Assembly (NCBI GenBank): GCA_025449115.1
Contig: JAHLKC010000175.1
Coordinates: 1 to 64,000 of the forward strand
DNA from: Chytridium lagenaria
Lineage: Eukaryota > Chytridiomycota > Chytridiomycetes > Chytridiales > Chytridiaceae
Reading direction: 5' to 3'
Length of the DNA stretch: 64,000 nt
Shown: in pieces, positions 1 through 12,121 of the stretch
Numbering within the stretch: position 1 is the first letter of the stretch
Layout of the letters: each line of letters begins with the position of its first letter
Notes under the pieces: model-generated
The model's input: the letters and a program-made list of their open reading frames with translations, nothing else
What the model was told of the DNA's origin: nothing
The model's database searches: none
Program-made: the position numbers and the translations under genes

Positions 1-154
1 TTTCTAGTTTATTTTACTTTATTAATTCATTATATTTTATTACATTTGAGCCCCGTAACCCCTACACCAAAAAACCAATAAAAAAATATATTTAATAAAT
101 GATTACCTTTTAAATAATAAACAGTAATATTTAAGGGTAGGCCTTATCTTCAAG
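1..154. other. AT-rich edge, no gene
   Basis: AT-rich sequence at the window edge. No coding frame or structured element was recognised before the LTR-like element that starts at 155. Confidence 0.6.
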
Positions 155-1018
155 TGTGAGATTATAAGATAATCTCACCTAGAGGCATGAATGCGTCCCT
201 TATGCCCTTATTCTTATTTCCTTGTTCCCTTTCCATTCTTTTTTCTCTCGAGGTTTCTCATAATTTTTCCCCACAGATACGAGAGAGGTTTTTATAGAAG
301 AAAGGGCGGTTGACGTGTTATGCCAAATTATGACACGCTTACCACGTTGGTAGAGATGCCTGTTGTTGTTTTTTAATTCCCCTTTATGTATTGTTTTATT
401 AACTGTAGAAAGTTGAATAGATTTACGTTCACCCAAAAAATCTTGAAGACCCTCCTGCTTCAGGCCAGCCTCTGGCTGAGGTTTCACCAACCCCTTTTTT
501 ATCTATAGTGTATTGAATGTTGCCAGCGGGTGCTCAGGTGATGGCGTTGCCAGGGAAGACCGCAACTCAGACCAAGATGAACATCTAAGAAGGTATGAGC
601 AGTAGATATACGCCATATTGCATTATACTATTGACGACACATGCCATACCAATGTGTGGAGTGGAAGTTAGCGGCGCATACCTGTAGATAGATGAGATTA
701 TACAAACAACATGTGAAAACAGTTATAAGGAGCAGAAACAGAGACCTGACACATTCCTTGGAGCAGGATGGAAATAGAACCCTTCCCCTTGTCAGTTTAA
801 ACCTATATATGAGGCACTTCATCTCCTTTATCCCCCTTCTACTAAACTATCAGAACAAAACACAACCACAGCAACTCAAATCTCCACTGTCACTAAAGCA
901 GAATGGGGCTTGACTCTTGACCTAGGAGTACATCCCAGGCACTTGTCTTGTCACCTGTTATGTGGATCTCTACCTCTGTATACTGGGGCTTAGCAGAGGG
1001 GGCCATAGAGAGAACTTT
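155..1018 (+). mobile_element. LTR-like element, copy A (diverged)
   Basis: This stretch is homologous end to end to the element inserted in the histidine kinase gene at 43330-44284. It begins with the same TGTGAGATTATAA and shares long blocks, such as the segment around a tagged 'gcatgaatgcgtc', the 'tacgagagaggtttttatag' block and the last ~120 bases ending 'ccatagagagaactt'. Copy B ends in CACA, but here the last bases are changed to TTTGC, and I see no target duplication, so this copy is older or end-truncated. No protein is encoded. The TG...CA ends of copy B suggest a long terminal repeat standing alone; a non-autonomous element of another class is possible. Confidence 0.7.
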
Positions 1019-1311
1019 GCCGTTTTGCTACGTTGGGGAATGCCAATAGATTGTGTTTAGCTTGGGAACCAGATTAGCCATTATAGAACTCAGACCCAAG
1101 CACTTGGGATTATGATCCGTACATACAATTCAGCACTTTATCTTCTATATCCTCTCACATATAGTTATAGTATTACACTCTCCGGTCAGTGCATCAGGTT
1201 CCATCATCCTGAATCAGCTCCCCAGGGTCCTGAGCCCTGGACGTCTCTCCAGTGCCTACCAAAGCCTGGGATAGACCCTGCAGCAGATCCCCAGGCTTTA
1301 CACCATGTATA

Positions 1312-1337
1312 CCGTAGTTTCAATGGAGCAAGCAACA
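1312..1337 (+). repeat. Left terminal inverted repeat of pogo-type element
   Basis: CCGTAGTTTCAATGGA followed by GCAAGCAACA. It is the reverse complement of 3656-3681 with two mismatches. An inverted extra copy of its core (TGTTGCTTGCCCCATTGGA) lies at about 1362-1380. Confidence 0.85.
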
Positions 1338-1515
1338 ATTCCGGCTGCTAATTAAATCGGGTGTTGCTTGCCCCATTGGACTTAGTTTTTTTTTTTTAAT
1401 AAATAAATCAGGAAAAAAGGGAATAAGTTATCATCCAATCAAGAGAGTTAGTTACGTCATAAAAGGCCAGACTGTTGGGGGGACCGTTTTTTTTTTATCG
1501 CAAGGTGAAGTCACT

Positions 1516-3002
1516 ATGTCCGAACCTCTTACGGACACACGTATCGCTAATAAGCGAACTCGTAAACACATCACTTTATATAAGAAAAAACTTATGGTGG
1601 AGAGGATGTGGGAAGCTCAAGTGAATGGGAAGTCCATGCGCTTGTTTGCGCTACAAAATGGAGTCCAGCCATCCCAATTATCCCGGTGGGAAAAGCAATA
1701 CGAGAAGTTCCTCGAAATCGCAAAGGAATTGACTGGCAAGTTCACTTTGAGTGATCCTCCCTTACTCCCCACTAAAACTCATAAAAGGTTATGTTGATGG
1801 TAAAATAAATCACGAAAAACACTGCGATGTGAAACACTTGCCATGGCTGTGTTGAAACAACAACCAGAGTTTTTTGCGACTGCATCCCATAAGGCAAGGC
1901 TCCCGACAGCCCCATCACAACTTGCACTTCGAGAGGAGATCCCTGACCCAGAAAATCCTTGGACGACGGTAATCCCTGCTGGTAATTTGGACGGGCAGTT
2001 GCCACGAAACGTGCAGGATAAATTAGGCCAGATCCGAAGGGTTTCAAGTTGGGTACGGCGCACTCTGAGTGACAATGGCTATACTGTTAACCATCACATC
2101 ACTCACATAGCACAAACCTTGTCCATCACCGAGCTCGAAATTGAAGATTTTCGTCAGTTTGTGTTGAGCATCATGCGGGACTTCAATATAAAACCATCTC
2201 GTGTTGGTAATATGGATCAAACAAATGTCCAATTTGATTTGATGTTTAATACCACTATTGCCAAAACGGAGACTAAAACCATTTCGTTGAAAGCACCAAA
2301 GAAGAAAGGAGGTTCGAATTTTTGTTTGAATTTGTTTTTTTATTATTTCAATCACTTGACGCTGATGCGCATTCTTTATTAATCTCAGTTAGTGGAAGGG
2401 CTACAAGCAGTCTTACTGCAATAGGGGATGGAACAAAACTAAAGCCAATGGTGTGTTTTCACGGTACTCGCCCTGTTGCTACGGAGGGTGCACACGTCTC
2501 TCGACGTCGAAAAGTTATGCGCGAGTGCATCCAGTTAGAAGAAATTTACAACGATGTTCTCTTCACCGTGCAAGCCAACGGCTGGGTGGATGAAATTGGG
2601 ATGCTTGATTGGGTAGAACGAGTCTGGAAACCATTTGGTCTTTCGAAACTAAACGAAGGTGTTTGCTTGTTGATGTTAGACTGTTTTTCAGTCCATCAGA
2701 TGGCGACAGTTGCTGAGGCCATAGCAGCTTGCAACACCATTCTAATCTTCTTACCAGAGAACTCCACGAATGCTTTACAAGTTTGTAATGTGGGGATCAA
2801 CAAGCCCTTTAAAGATGGACTCAAGGCTGCTATCGGGGAGTTGATTCATGCAGAGAATGCCTCGGATGTTAGAATTGGACGTGGAGAAATTGCCAAATGT
2901 ATTGATAGTGCGTGGAAAGGCATATCAGCGGATTGTATCATTAATACTTACCGCCATATCTTCTTTTGGTCGTTTATAAAACTACCCATTAACAAATTGT
3001 AA
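1516..3002 (+). CDS. Pogo/Tigger-like DDE transposase, probably inactive
   Basis: This is the transposase of the surrounding element. The N-terminus (from 1516) has a helix-turn-helix of the psq type (residues roughly 25-75, with VERMWEAQ and SQLSRWEKQY). A CENP-B-like DNA-binding stretch follows (RRTLSDNGYTVNHHITHIAQ), then a DDE_1 nuclease domain. The first catalytic Asp is in NMDQTNVQFD (about 2212). The second is in LMLDCFSVHQ (about 2680). The third normally sits in a QPLDVG.NKPFK block but reads LQVCNVGINKPFK here (about 2780-2815), so Asp is replaced by Asn. At least two introns are needed: around 1780-1850, and about 2312-2389 with a good acceptor. Start at 1516 because the frame opens there inside the element. 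Family assignment is secure; loss of catalysis is inferred. Confidence 0.8.
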
Positions 3003-3051
3003 AACGCACTGTCTTTCAAATATATGTTTTATTACTTTTCAATCAAATACA

Positions 3052-3492
3052 TTACTCAAAGCCTGGAACATCATCAAGAAGGAGAGCACTAGCAGCACCG
3101 CCGTTCCGGTAAGAAAAGCGCCGCATGTTTGCATTTTCAGATTGCTGTTTCAGATCTACAATTTGGGCGAACTTGTGTTGAAGGGCTTCTGCGCGATGTA
3201 AGAAAGCACGCGGCAGAAACCCAATAGTGCAACTTTCGTTTCCAGCATCAAAAAGGACAGCTTTCATGGCAGGCTCGAACTTGCCGTCGTTGTTGGTGAT
3301 AAGACTCCGCTTGAAACGAACAAGATTTCCGACTTCAACAAAACTTCCGCAGGGTTTCTCCGGATCTTCATGTACCGCACATAAGCGACCATTGTTCGCC
3401 TTGTGAAGCCCGACAATGAGAATAAGATTTGATGCTTGTTCTCCGGCGACCGTCGGTGTATCAATTATGGGATCTTGTTGATGGCCGAGCAT
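3052..3492 (-). CDS. Small transposon passenger protein, possibly HIRAN-like
   Basis: A 146-residue intronless protein encoded inside the pogo-type element, convergent with the transposase (stop codons about 50 bp apart). I do not recognise it with certainty. The central region (residues about 25-95) has a beta-rich pattern: LILIVGLHKA, then GNLVRFKRSLI, then MKAVLFDAGNESCTIGFLPRAFLHRA. This resembles the order of a HIRAN domain (VG, then G..V.L.RE, then A..V, then IGYLPR), a DNA-end-binding fold usually attached to helicases or found alone. There is no signal peptide or membrane helix. It could be a regulator or DNA-binding partner of transposition, or a captured host gene. Coding is supported by length and the composed domain-like segment. 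Confidence 0.5.
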   Translation of the reverse strand: MLGHQQDPIIDTPTVAGEQASNLILIVGLHKANNGRLCAVHEDPEKPCGSFVEVGNLVRFKRSLITNNDGKFEPAMKAVLFDAGNESCTIGFLPRAFLHRAEALQHKFAQIVDLKQQSENANMRRFSYRNGGAASALLLDDVPGFE

Positions 3493-3655
3493 GGATGGCT
3501 GTTACCCTTGACTTTTCTCCTTCTTCGACGAAGTTGTCAGTGTTTGTATTACATTAAGTATTACAAGTGAGCAAAAAAAAAATTTATTGCAGACCTATTA
3601 ATAGAATCTGGCTGCTAACAGAATTGTCTGTTGCTTGCCCCATAGAACAAAAAAG

Positions 3656-3681
3656 TGTTGCTTGTTCCATTGAAATTACGG
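3656..3681 (-). repeat. Right terminal inverted repeat of pogo-type element
   Basis: Read on the minus strand it begins CCGTAATTTCAATGGA and continues ACAAGCAACA, matching 1312-1337. A second, direct copy of the core (CTGTTGCTTGCCCCATAGAA) precedes it at about 3627-3647. Confidence 0.85.
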
Positions 3682-3761
3682 TATCATGCTTTAGGACATA
3701 TGTCAGCACATGTCACAGCCACTGTGAGAAGCAATAGAAGCTGAGAAGCGCCACCAAAATG

Positions 3762-3936
3762 TGTTATATTGAAACATCCCATCCTCAGCCTCTTTGTGAG
3801 AAACAAACTTCAAATTCTCAGAGAACTTCTAACAAGAATATTATAAAAAGGGATCACTTCCCCCTATCCAAATAAACGTATCGACTCAATCATGTACTCT
3901 CTGCACTATCTTTTGCACATTCTCACTTATGTAACA
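3762..3936 (+). mobile_element. Possible short solo LTR
   Basis: The 175-bp segment starts TGTTATATTGAAACATCCC and ends ATGTAACA, giving TGTTA...TAACA termini. Inside, in promoter-like order, are a TATA-type box (TATAAAAAGGG at about 3843) and an AATAAA (about 3871). This is the plan of a compact Copia-type LTR. No target duplication and no primer-binding site were seen. Confidence 0.3.
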
Positions 3937-3954
3937 CCACACCTTGGAGTTTAG

Positions 3955-4230
3955 CAAGCCTCATAATTGCTGCAATAAGCCAGTTTAACTTGTTTCAAAC
4001 TGATCTCATTAACCTTGTTCATGTCGCTCTTGCACTCACAGGCAACTAGATAACCTATCATAGCAAATTAGAGAGTGAACATGAACAGAGGTGGTTATAC
4101 TACCAAAATATTTGAAAGAATCATGCTACAGAGGTGTCTATCCAGAGCTCAAGACTTCTTAGACTCATGTCTAGGTTCATGGTGTAGTCTACCCTGGTGA
4201 TGCATCAACATGAGCAACCGCTATGAAACT
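3955..4230 (-). mobile_element. LTR-like element, fragment copy C (reverse)
   Basis: The reverse complement matches the middle of the 955-bp element at 43330-44284 (about 43770-44030), including blocks around GTAGTATAACCACCTCTGTTC, GATAGGTTATCTAGTTGCCTG and GTCTAAGAAG. Both termini are missing. It is a diverged fragment in opposite orientation to copy A, so the two are not a 5'/3' LTR pair. Confidence 0.6.
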
Positions 4231-5093
4231 CATAACAATACCAAGAAAAAGATAGCGCCGGCCGGGCGCGGTGTCAAAATACAATTCTTAGTCTTCAGAG
4301 TTTAACGTCAATCTATTCTCTTTTGCCAAATAACAAAGTAATACTTAAAGGGAAATTAGTTAACAACGGCAGGCATCTTGACCAGCTTGGTAGCATGTCA
4401 TAAGTTTGGCATACCACGGCAACCGCCCTTCCTTGAGTTGAAACATCTTGTCTGGGGAAATGCTATGAAAGAGAGGGGGAAAAACAGAAGGAACAAACAA
4501 ATAATAGCAAAGTCACAATGTCTGCATAATCAATGCGGGAAGACAAGATCAAGAAGCCTTATTGGCTGAGGAGTTCCAGAGAGATGAAAAGTTTTTAAAC
4601 CTTCGGGCTTTTTAATGTTGATTCTGGACGATGCACAATGGAGTGTATGGATAGCTGATAGGCAATATACTCGTGATGTTGCAGGTACTTTGTTTAATAA
4701 TTGTGGGCAGCCTGCTAGGACCGAGGTTCAGCGTCGTCAACGCCATTAATTGCATGAAAATCTGGTTGCAAAAATGGTATCTACTGCGTTGGGAAGACAA
4801 GATTAATGGTGGAGATACGATATATTGGTTTTTGTTTAAAAATTACACTACTTTCAGAACGTCAGAATAGCTACCAGGCGACAAAATACAGTGAAATAAA
4901 AATAATTAACAAACAAATTCAGCCTTTCCAAAACTGACAGGCGTTGCCACGCTCACGTTTATACTACATCCATCAAATATAATTACATAGTTAATAAAAA
5001 AGAATATCAATTGTTCATTTGCAGAAACCTATTTGACCAATTTTTATTTCCACACCTGCACTGAAGCGCGGTACGACCCTAGTCTCTATATAA
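4231..5093. other. Intergenic, no gene recognised
   Basis: No frame shows conserved protein features and no RNA gene was recognised. Short open frames at 4378-4569 and 4673-4870 have no recognisable content. Confidence 0.5.
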
Positions 5094-6006
5094 CTATATA
5101 ACGCCAACATTTTCGTTCTTTTTAACTCCTTCCTTCTTCTTGTTCCCTTTACTCAATCTTCCATCGGAGAGAGTTTGAGGTGACTCAAGTAGTATTGTCA
5201 CTGGCCCGTCATTAACAATGTTGACCTGCATCATTGCTCCAAAGACACCATCTACAAAAACTCTGTCAGGGCAAATTTTAAAAGGAGAAAAAAGAAATGC
5301 GGGCAAAGAAAATAATAACGCGCCTTTAATTTTGTCCTGAACGTAAGTCGTTTTCATGCGGTTTAAGAAATTATGATACATGTCTTTGCTTGCATCGGAT
5401 TTCATCGCCAGATGAAAATCAGGTTTTGAGCCTTGTCAATGTAGTGTGTGCAGTAAGAAATAATCACCTTTCGTGGTCAATGCATACAACGTAAACTGTG
5501 AGACACATAGTACTTCCATCCCACAATCCATCACAGATTTGGACCACGGCTTTGAAATTCCGTTGGAGATGTCAGTGGTGGTGGAAGCTGAATAAGTGGA
5601 GTCAAAGAGTCGGAGATTGAGGATTTTTCGCACTCTGAAACGGGAAGAATGGTGTCATTGACTCTGGGAATTTGTATGGAGATTTACGGACAAATAATCA
5701 GAATCAGCATCCTTGTCGTCCGTGGTAATGCCAACTACAAGTGGGATAGAAGAAAATAGGCGGCGGATGTTATGATGTTAGTCAGGACGGGTAGTCGAAC
5801 GGAGTCAGATGCCGGATAAGCAAAACGGCAACTTCTTACCGAGAACGCAGAGGCCCCTTCCTATTGAGCTGACGGTCTCCCCGTTCACTGATCGAAATTG
5901 AGGTCGATAGCTAATGTTATTCTCGGAAATATCCATCTGAAGTTTCTGAGGGAGGTAGCTTACCAACAACACTCGCACTCGTCACCCGCTGGATGACTGC
6001 CTTCAT
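5094..6006 (-). CDS. DTD1: D-aminoacyl-tRNA deacylase (DTD)
   Basis: It hydrolyses D-amino acids from mischarged tRNA in the cytosol. Several short exons on minus are supported by homology. The start at 6006 gives MKAVIQRVTSASVV, the classical DTD N-terminus, followed by a GT donor. Next come VNGETVSSIGRGLCVLG, GITTDDKDADSDY, then RKILNLRLF and KPWSKSVMD, then VLCVSQFTLYA with the SQxxT active-site motif. The last exon has MYHNFLNRMKTTYVQDKIK and then DGVFGAMMQVNIVNDGPVTILLESP-type sequence carrying the NxGPVT motif that enforces chirality. The C-terminal tail is Lys-rich. Borders of the last two introns are uncertain, since no clean donor follows DKIK. The gene is divergent from DLD, with 578 bp between start codons. 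Confidence 0.85.
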
Positions 6007-6584
6007 CTCAAATTTACTTAGAAGGTTGTCATCGTAATTTCACTGGATGCAATGCTGGAAGGTCACCATGCATTTGTTAATGAGTTTTAAAAAAAGAGCG
6101 ATCAAGCTTTGCAGAGAGAGGTCCAGGAGAGGCTCTTTTGCTGGTTTGATACAGCTGGCAGCAGCTAAAGAAAGATATTGTAATACTCGAAAAGACGCAT
6201 TTTAGACTGAAATTGCACTGTAAACCATTCATGAGCTCATATATTCATGGAAGGTGAACGTTATTAAGTGAAGACGAAGCTGAAGGAAGTAGCAATGTAA
6301 AACCAGTAACCTGCTAAGGATACTTGATAACATATTCATATTTCCTCTACAATGCGGACAGTGATGAAGACCTTCTAGAGTGTCAGCACCCCAAGCGAAA
6401 ACGTTTTACAACAGCGTTATCCCTGAAGCCCCTCTTGCGCTGAGATCCTTCAACAATCTGCATTCCAGTGTTTGACGGCATGCAAAAGCAAAGCTTTAAA
6501 ATGCAACCCATCGATAGCATCAAATTTGTCAACTGTATTTGTGAGCCCTTGCATCCATTTTTCTCTTTCCTCCCCATTTCGACC
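6007..6584. promoter_or_regulatory. Shared upstream region of DTD and DLD
   Basis: A 578-bp gap between the divergent start codons of DTD (6006, minus) and DLD (6585, plus). It must hold both promoters. No specific motif was recognised. Confidence 0.4.
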
Positions 6585-8843
<2,259 letters not shown>

Positions 8844-9044
8844 AACGATCCCTCTAAATCTTTTACGTTAATGCCAAGGAAAATTTTGTGTTTATATAGC
8901 AATGGCACTGTGTTATGCCAGGAGTGTGGGTTGGGAGGGTATATGGGGTTTTCGATGTTGCTCTTTCGGAAGCCTCTTCGTCTTTTTTTTGCATGTTTTG
9001 TTAAACACAGTAAAAGCCGATGGAGGCGTCCTCATAGACACATT

Positions 9045-11995
9045 TCATCTTTTAGTAGAAGTCAAAAGGAGACGGTTCGCAATCATTTCGAGGGTGGCAC
9101 CGTCTTGAAGCGACTGCAGCATCTTCCTCTTTTTAGCATTTTCAGTTGGCCGCACGTCGTCGCGTGTGCGTTTTGACGATTTGGGATGTGGGTATGGCTC
9201 GTCTTGATCGTCGTCTTCAGCAAGGTCGATGTTATTTTCGAAATCCATGTCCTCGTCAAGGTCAATATCCAGAGGCTCTCCCTCATCCATGTCAAAGTCA
9301 TTTTCACTACCGCTTCCTTCAAAATCATTTTCCCGTTCCATTCCATCCGAGACATATGATGCGTTCGACGCGTTGTCGTCGGTTCGGTCGAAGTCTTCGT
9401 CAGCAGATACATCGCCCTAACATATACGTATTAAATTTTGCCGCTGGATGTTTTGCAAGTAGGTACCTCGTCCACAAACTCCTCATTCTTCTCCCTAAGT
9501 TTTTGCTTTAGCCTCTTCTCCCTACGCTTATCCCTCGCAATTTCCTTATCAGTGAGGTCTGCTTGCTTTAAGTTTGTCGTTTCTTCCGCAATTCTCTTCA
9601 TTTGTCTCTCTTCAATCGATCCCTTTGCTGCAAATTCTTCAAGAGTTTCAAGTGCGTTGGAAATAGGCTAATGAAGAAGTCAGCTCATAAGCTGATTAAG
9701 TTTTAAAGAAATAAACTTACGACTCCTTCTTCGTCAAACCCAATCTTTTGACCAAGTCCGCGTGCTTTCATTTCCTTCTTTTTAGCTTTCAGCATTTCCT
9801 TCTTCGAAATAGGTCTAGGGCCCTAAGCACGATCTTAATTTGAAATCAAAGATATAATGTCACAAACCTTCAGCTCATTCCCTTCACCATCTTCCACTTC
9901 ATGATCCGCTCTTACCAGCCCGAAGAAATTTTCCTCATCCTCCCCCTCCGCACCTTCATCATCCAGAAGCTTCCGATAATGCTCTGAAAGCACCGTATTG
10001 TTTTTTGCCGCAAACATCCGATCAACCCTTGTTACCACCTTCTTCGATTTATCCACACCCTCATCATCATCAGAATCACTCGCAGAACCGACTTCCTCCT
10101 CCTTCTCCTCATCACTAAACACCACGTCCTTCTCCTTCTCCTTCTTCCCCGGATGCGGTTTATTCTTCTCATCGGACTTCTTCATAAACTTGATCTTGGG
10201 CGCACCAGGCAATCCTAGACTCTCTGCAAATTCCTCAGCAGGCAAAGCCGTCACATCAAAGACCCTTTTATCCTTTTGCAAATACACGCTTTTCATATAA
10301 CTCATAAAAGCCTTCTGTCCTAAGTACTTCACTTCGGGTTCTTTTGAGCAGAACATGACCATTTGTTGTTGAATGGTTTTGATCTTTCTAGGATTGACTT
10401 TGATTTCCTCGATGGGGATTTTGCGGGACTGGAGAGCGGCGAGCATGCCTTTTTCTTCCGATGGAATGAGGAAGAGGAGGGCATTCCCGGCGGCGTCGTA
10501 GCGGGCGGTACGGCCACACGGTGGATGTAGGTTGCGGCATCTTCGGGGCAGTCAACTTGAACGACCCAGTCACAGCTGGGAAGTCGAGCCTCTATAAGTT
10601 AAATCAGTAACTAAGTAATACAATGGAGGTGAAAATGATACTGACCTTGCGGCGATGTCGGTGGCAAAAGGCAAACGTTAGTTTTGCGGCAGAATTCTTC
10701 GAAAATAGCGAGACGCTTTTGTTGTTTCTGCTTCCCATGAAGGCACAGCAGTGGAACTCCGGGATGTAACTTACAGAACGTTTCGAATATAAAGCGAACC
10801 TGAGACGAAAAATGAGTTTGGACACAACGAAAAAACGTAATTATAGCAAAATATACCTGCTTACAACTCGATAAAAACACAATAGTCTTGCTTTTAAGAT
10901 GCGTCTTGATGAACGAGTACAACATGTCCAATTTCTTGGAAGTTCCATCACCATGTATCGTTGAAGAAGAGCTTTAGGAGTCGCAGATTCGGCATCTTGA
11001 TGGAACGGCAATGTATTCCGGCTCCTTTAAGCTCAACCGCGCAAGGTCACGCACAGATTTCGTTTGAGTGGCGGAAAAGAGTAGAGTTTGACGGACACGA
11101 GGAAGGTTTTCAATGATGGCGTTTAATGTTAACTCAAATCCAGCGTCAAGACACCTGTCGGCTTCGTCCAGGACTAAACGAAACTGTCAGGCACAACTCG
11201 GCGTCTGTGTGCATGAAAACGTACCCAGAATTTCCAGACTATCACAGCTAAAATCTGGCGTCTGGTCCATATGCTGAAGCAGCCGTCCAGGCGTGCACAC
11301 CAAAATATTCATCTTATTCACACGTTCCTGTTCCTGGACAAGATCCTTCCCCCCAATTAACAGCCCCGCGGAAAACGAATGGAAACGCCCAACTTTCCTT
11401 AAAACCTCAAAAATTTGAACGGCAAGTTCACGAGTGGGAGAAATGATGAGCGCACCGACGCCGTCAAATGAGGTCCATTTCGATCGGTAGAGTTTTTCAA
11501 GGACCTGAATGATATTAGTTTGCGTTGAAGGGGACAGAGGTTTACGGGGATCAAGAAGGCTAAGGTTTTACCGGAACCGGTTTTGGCGGCACCGAGAACG
11601 TCACGTCCGCAAAGTGAAAGAGGAAGGGATGCTTTTTGAACTTCGGTCATTTCGACAAAATTCGCCTTCTTTAAACCTTGAAACGTTGATAATATATGAA
11701 AGAAGAGACTTACCTTGCGATGTCAATGCAGACAGTGGAAGATGCTCGAAAAGGCTCAGGTCTGGGTTAGATGTGTAAACTGTCTAAATGGGCATCATGT
11801 CAGACAAAAGTGTTCAAATAGACTTTAGTCTCTTACAGGGTCTGTAGTCCTTGCAGCAAGATCATCCAGCTCTTCAGACTCCTTCTTACGCTTAACGATA
11901 CGCTTAGGCACAGGCCTCTGCGGCAGCTTCTTTTTGCCATTTTTCGGGGGTTGACGGGCAGCGGCAGTCGTTGTTGTTGGCATGACTGGAGCCAT
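9045..11995 (-). CDS. DBP4: DEAD-box RNA helicase DBP4/DDX10 (ribosome biogenesis)
   Basis: This nucleolar ATP-dependent RNA helicase is needed for U14 snoRNA release and early 18S processing. The start at 11995 gives a basic N-terminus ([20 protein letters not shown]). In order: Q motif [13 protein letters not shown], Walker [13 protein letters not shown], a DEAD box read as LDEADRCLD (about 11160), [16 protein letters not shown], motif V around NVCLL and motif VI around YIHRV. The DUF4217 region that sets DBP4 apart follows ([20 protein letters not shown] and [20 protein letters not shown]), and then an acidic/basic tail ending at 9045. Apparent one-base losses fall in motif V (about 10661-10668), motif VI (about 10511-10516) and around 10950. 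They break invariant helicase motifs, which favours consensus error over decay. Confidence 0.9.
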
Positions 11996-12019
11996 TCAAT
12001 ATTGAGATACTTGTTGTTC

Positions 12020-12048
12020 AATACAAAAAAAAAAAAAAAAAAAAAAAA
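12020..12048 (+). repeat. Poly(A) tract
   Basis: A run of about 25 A residues (T on the DBP4 sense strand) a few tens of bases upstream of the DBP4 start codon. Homopolymer length is likely unreliable. Confidence 0.7.
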
Positions 12049-12121
12049 GGATTTTGGTAAAGTGTTCAAGACAATTCTTTTGTTTGGGCTGCTATGTTGA
12101 GATGCTGGTGTTTATACATTA

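Larger units (their letters stand above)
1312..3681 (+). mobile_element. Pogo-type (Tc1/mariner superfamily) DNA transposon, complete
   Basis: The element is bounded by near-perfect 26-bp terminal inverted repeats beginning CCGTA(G/A)TTTCAATGGA and flanked on both sides by a TA dinucleotide (1310-1311 and 3682-3683), the target duplication of the Tc1/mariner/pogo superfamily. Inside are a DDE transposase gene on plus (1516-3002) and a small convergent gene on minus (3052-3492). Extra copies of the TIR core (TGTTGCTTG followed by CCAT) lie just inside each end, probably transposase-binding sites. The total length of 2370 bp is usual for the group. The passenger gene is not a standard component. 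Confidence 0.85.

Noticed and set aside
200..490. 96-codon frame on minus within LTR-like copy A
   Set aside because: The matching part of copy B shares only a short block in that frame and diverges otherwise; no domain. Treated as chance within a repeat.
155..4230. Copies A and C as the two LTRs of one retrotransposon
   Set aside because: They are in opposite orientation, and the interval contains only an unrelated DNA transposon with no reverse transcriptase.
4257..4275. GGCCGGGCGCGGTG resembling the start of a primate Alu
   Set aside because: Only a 14-base match with no Alu continuation, B box or poly(A); chance or GC-rich local sequence.
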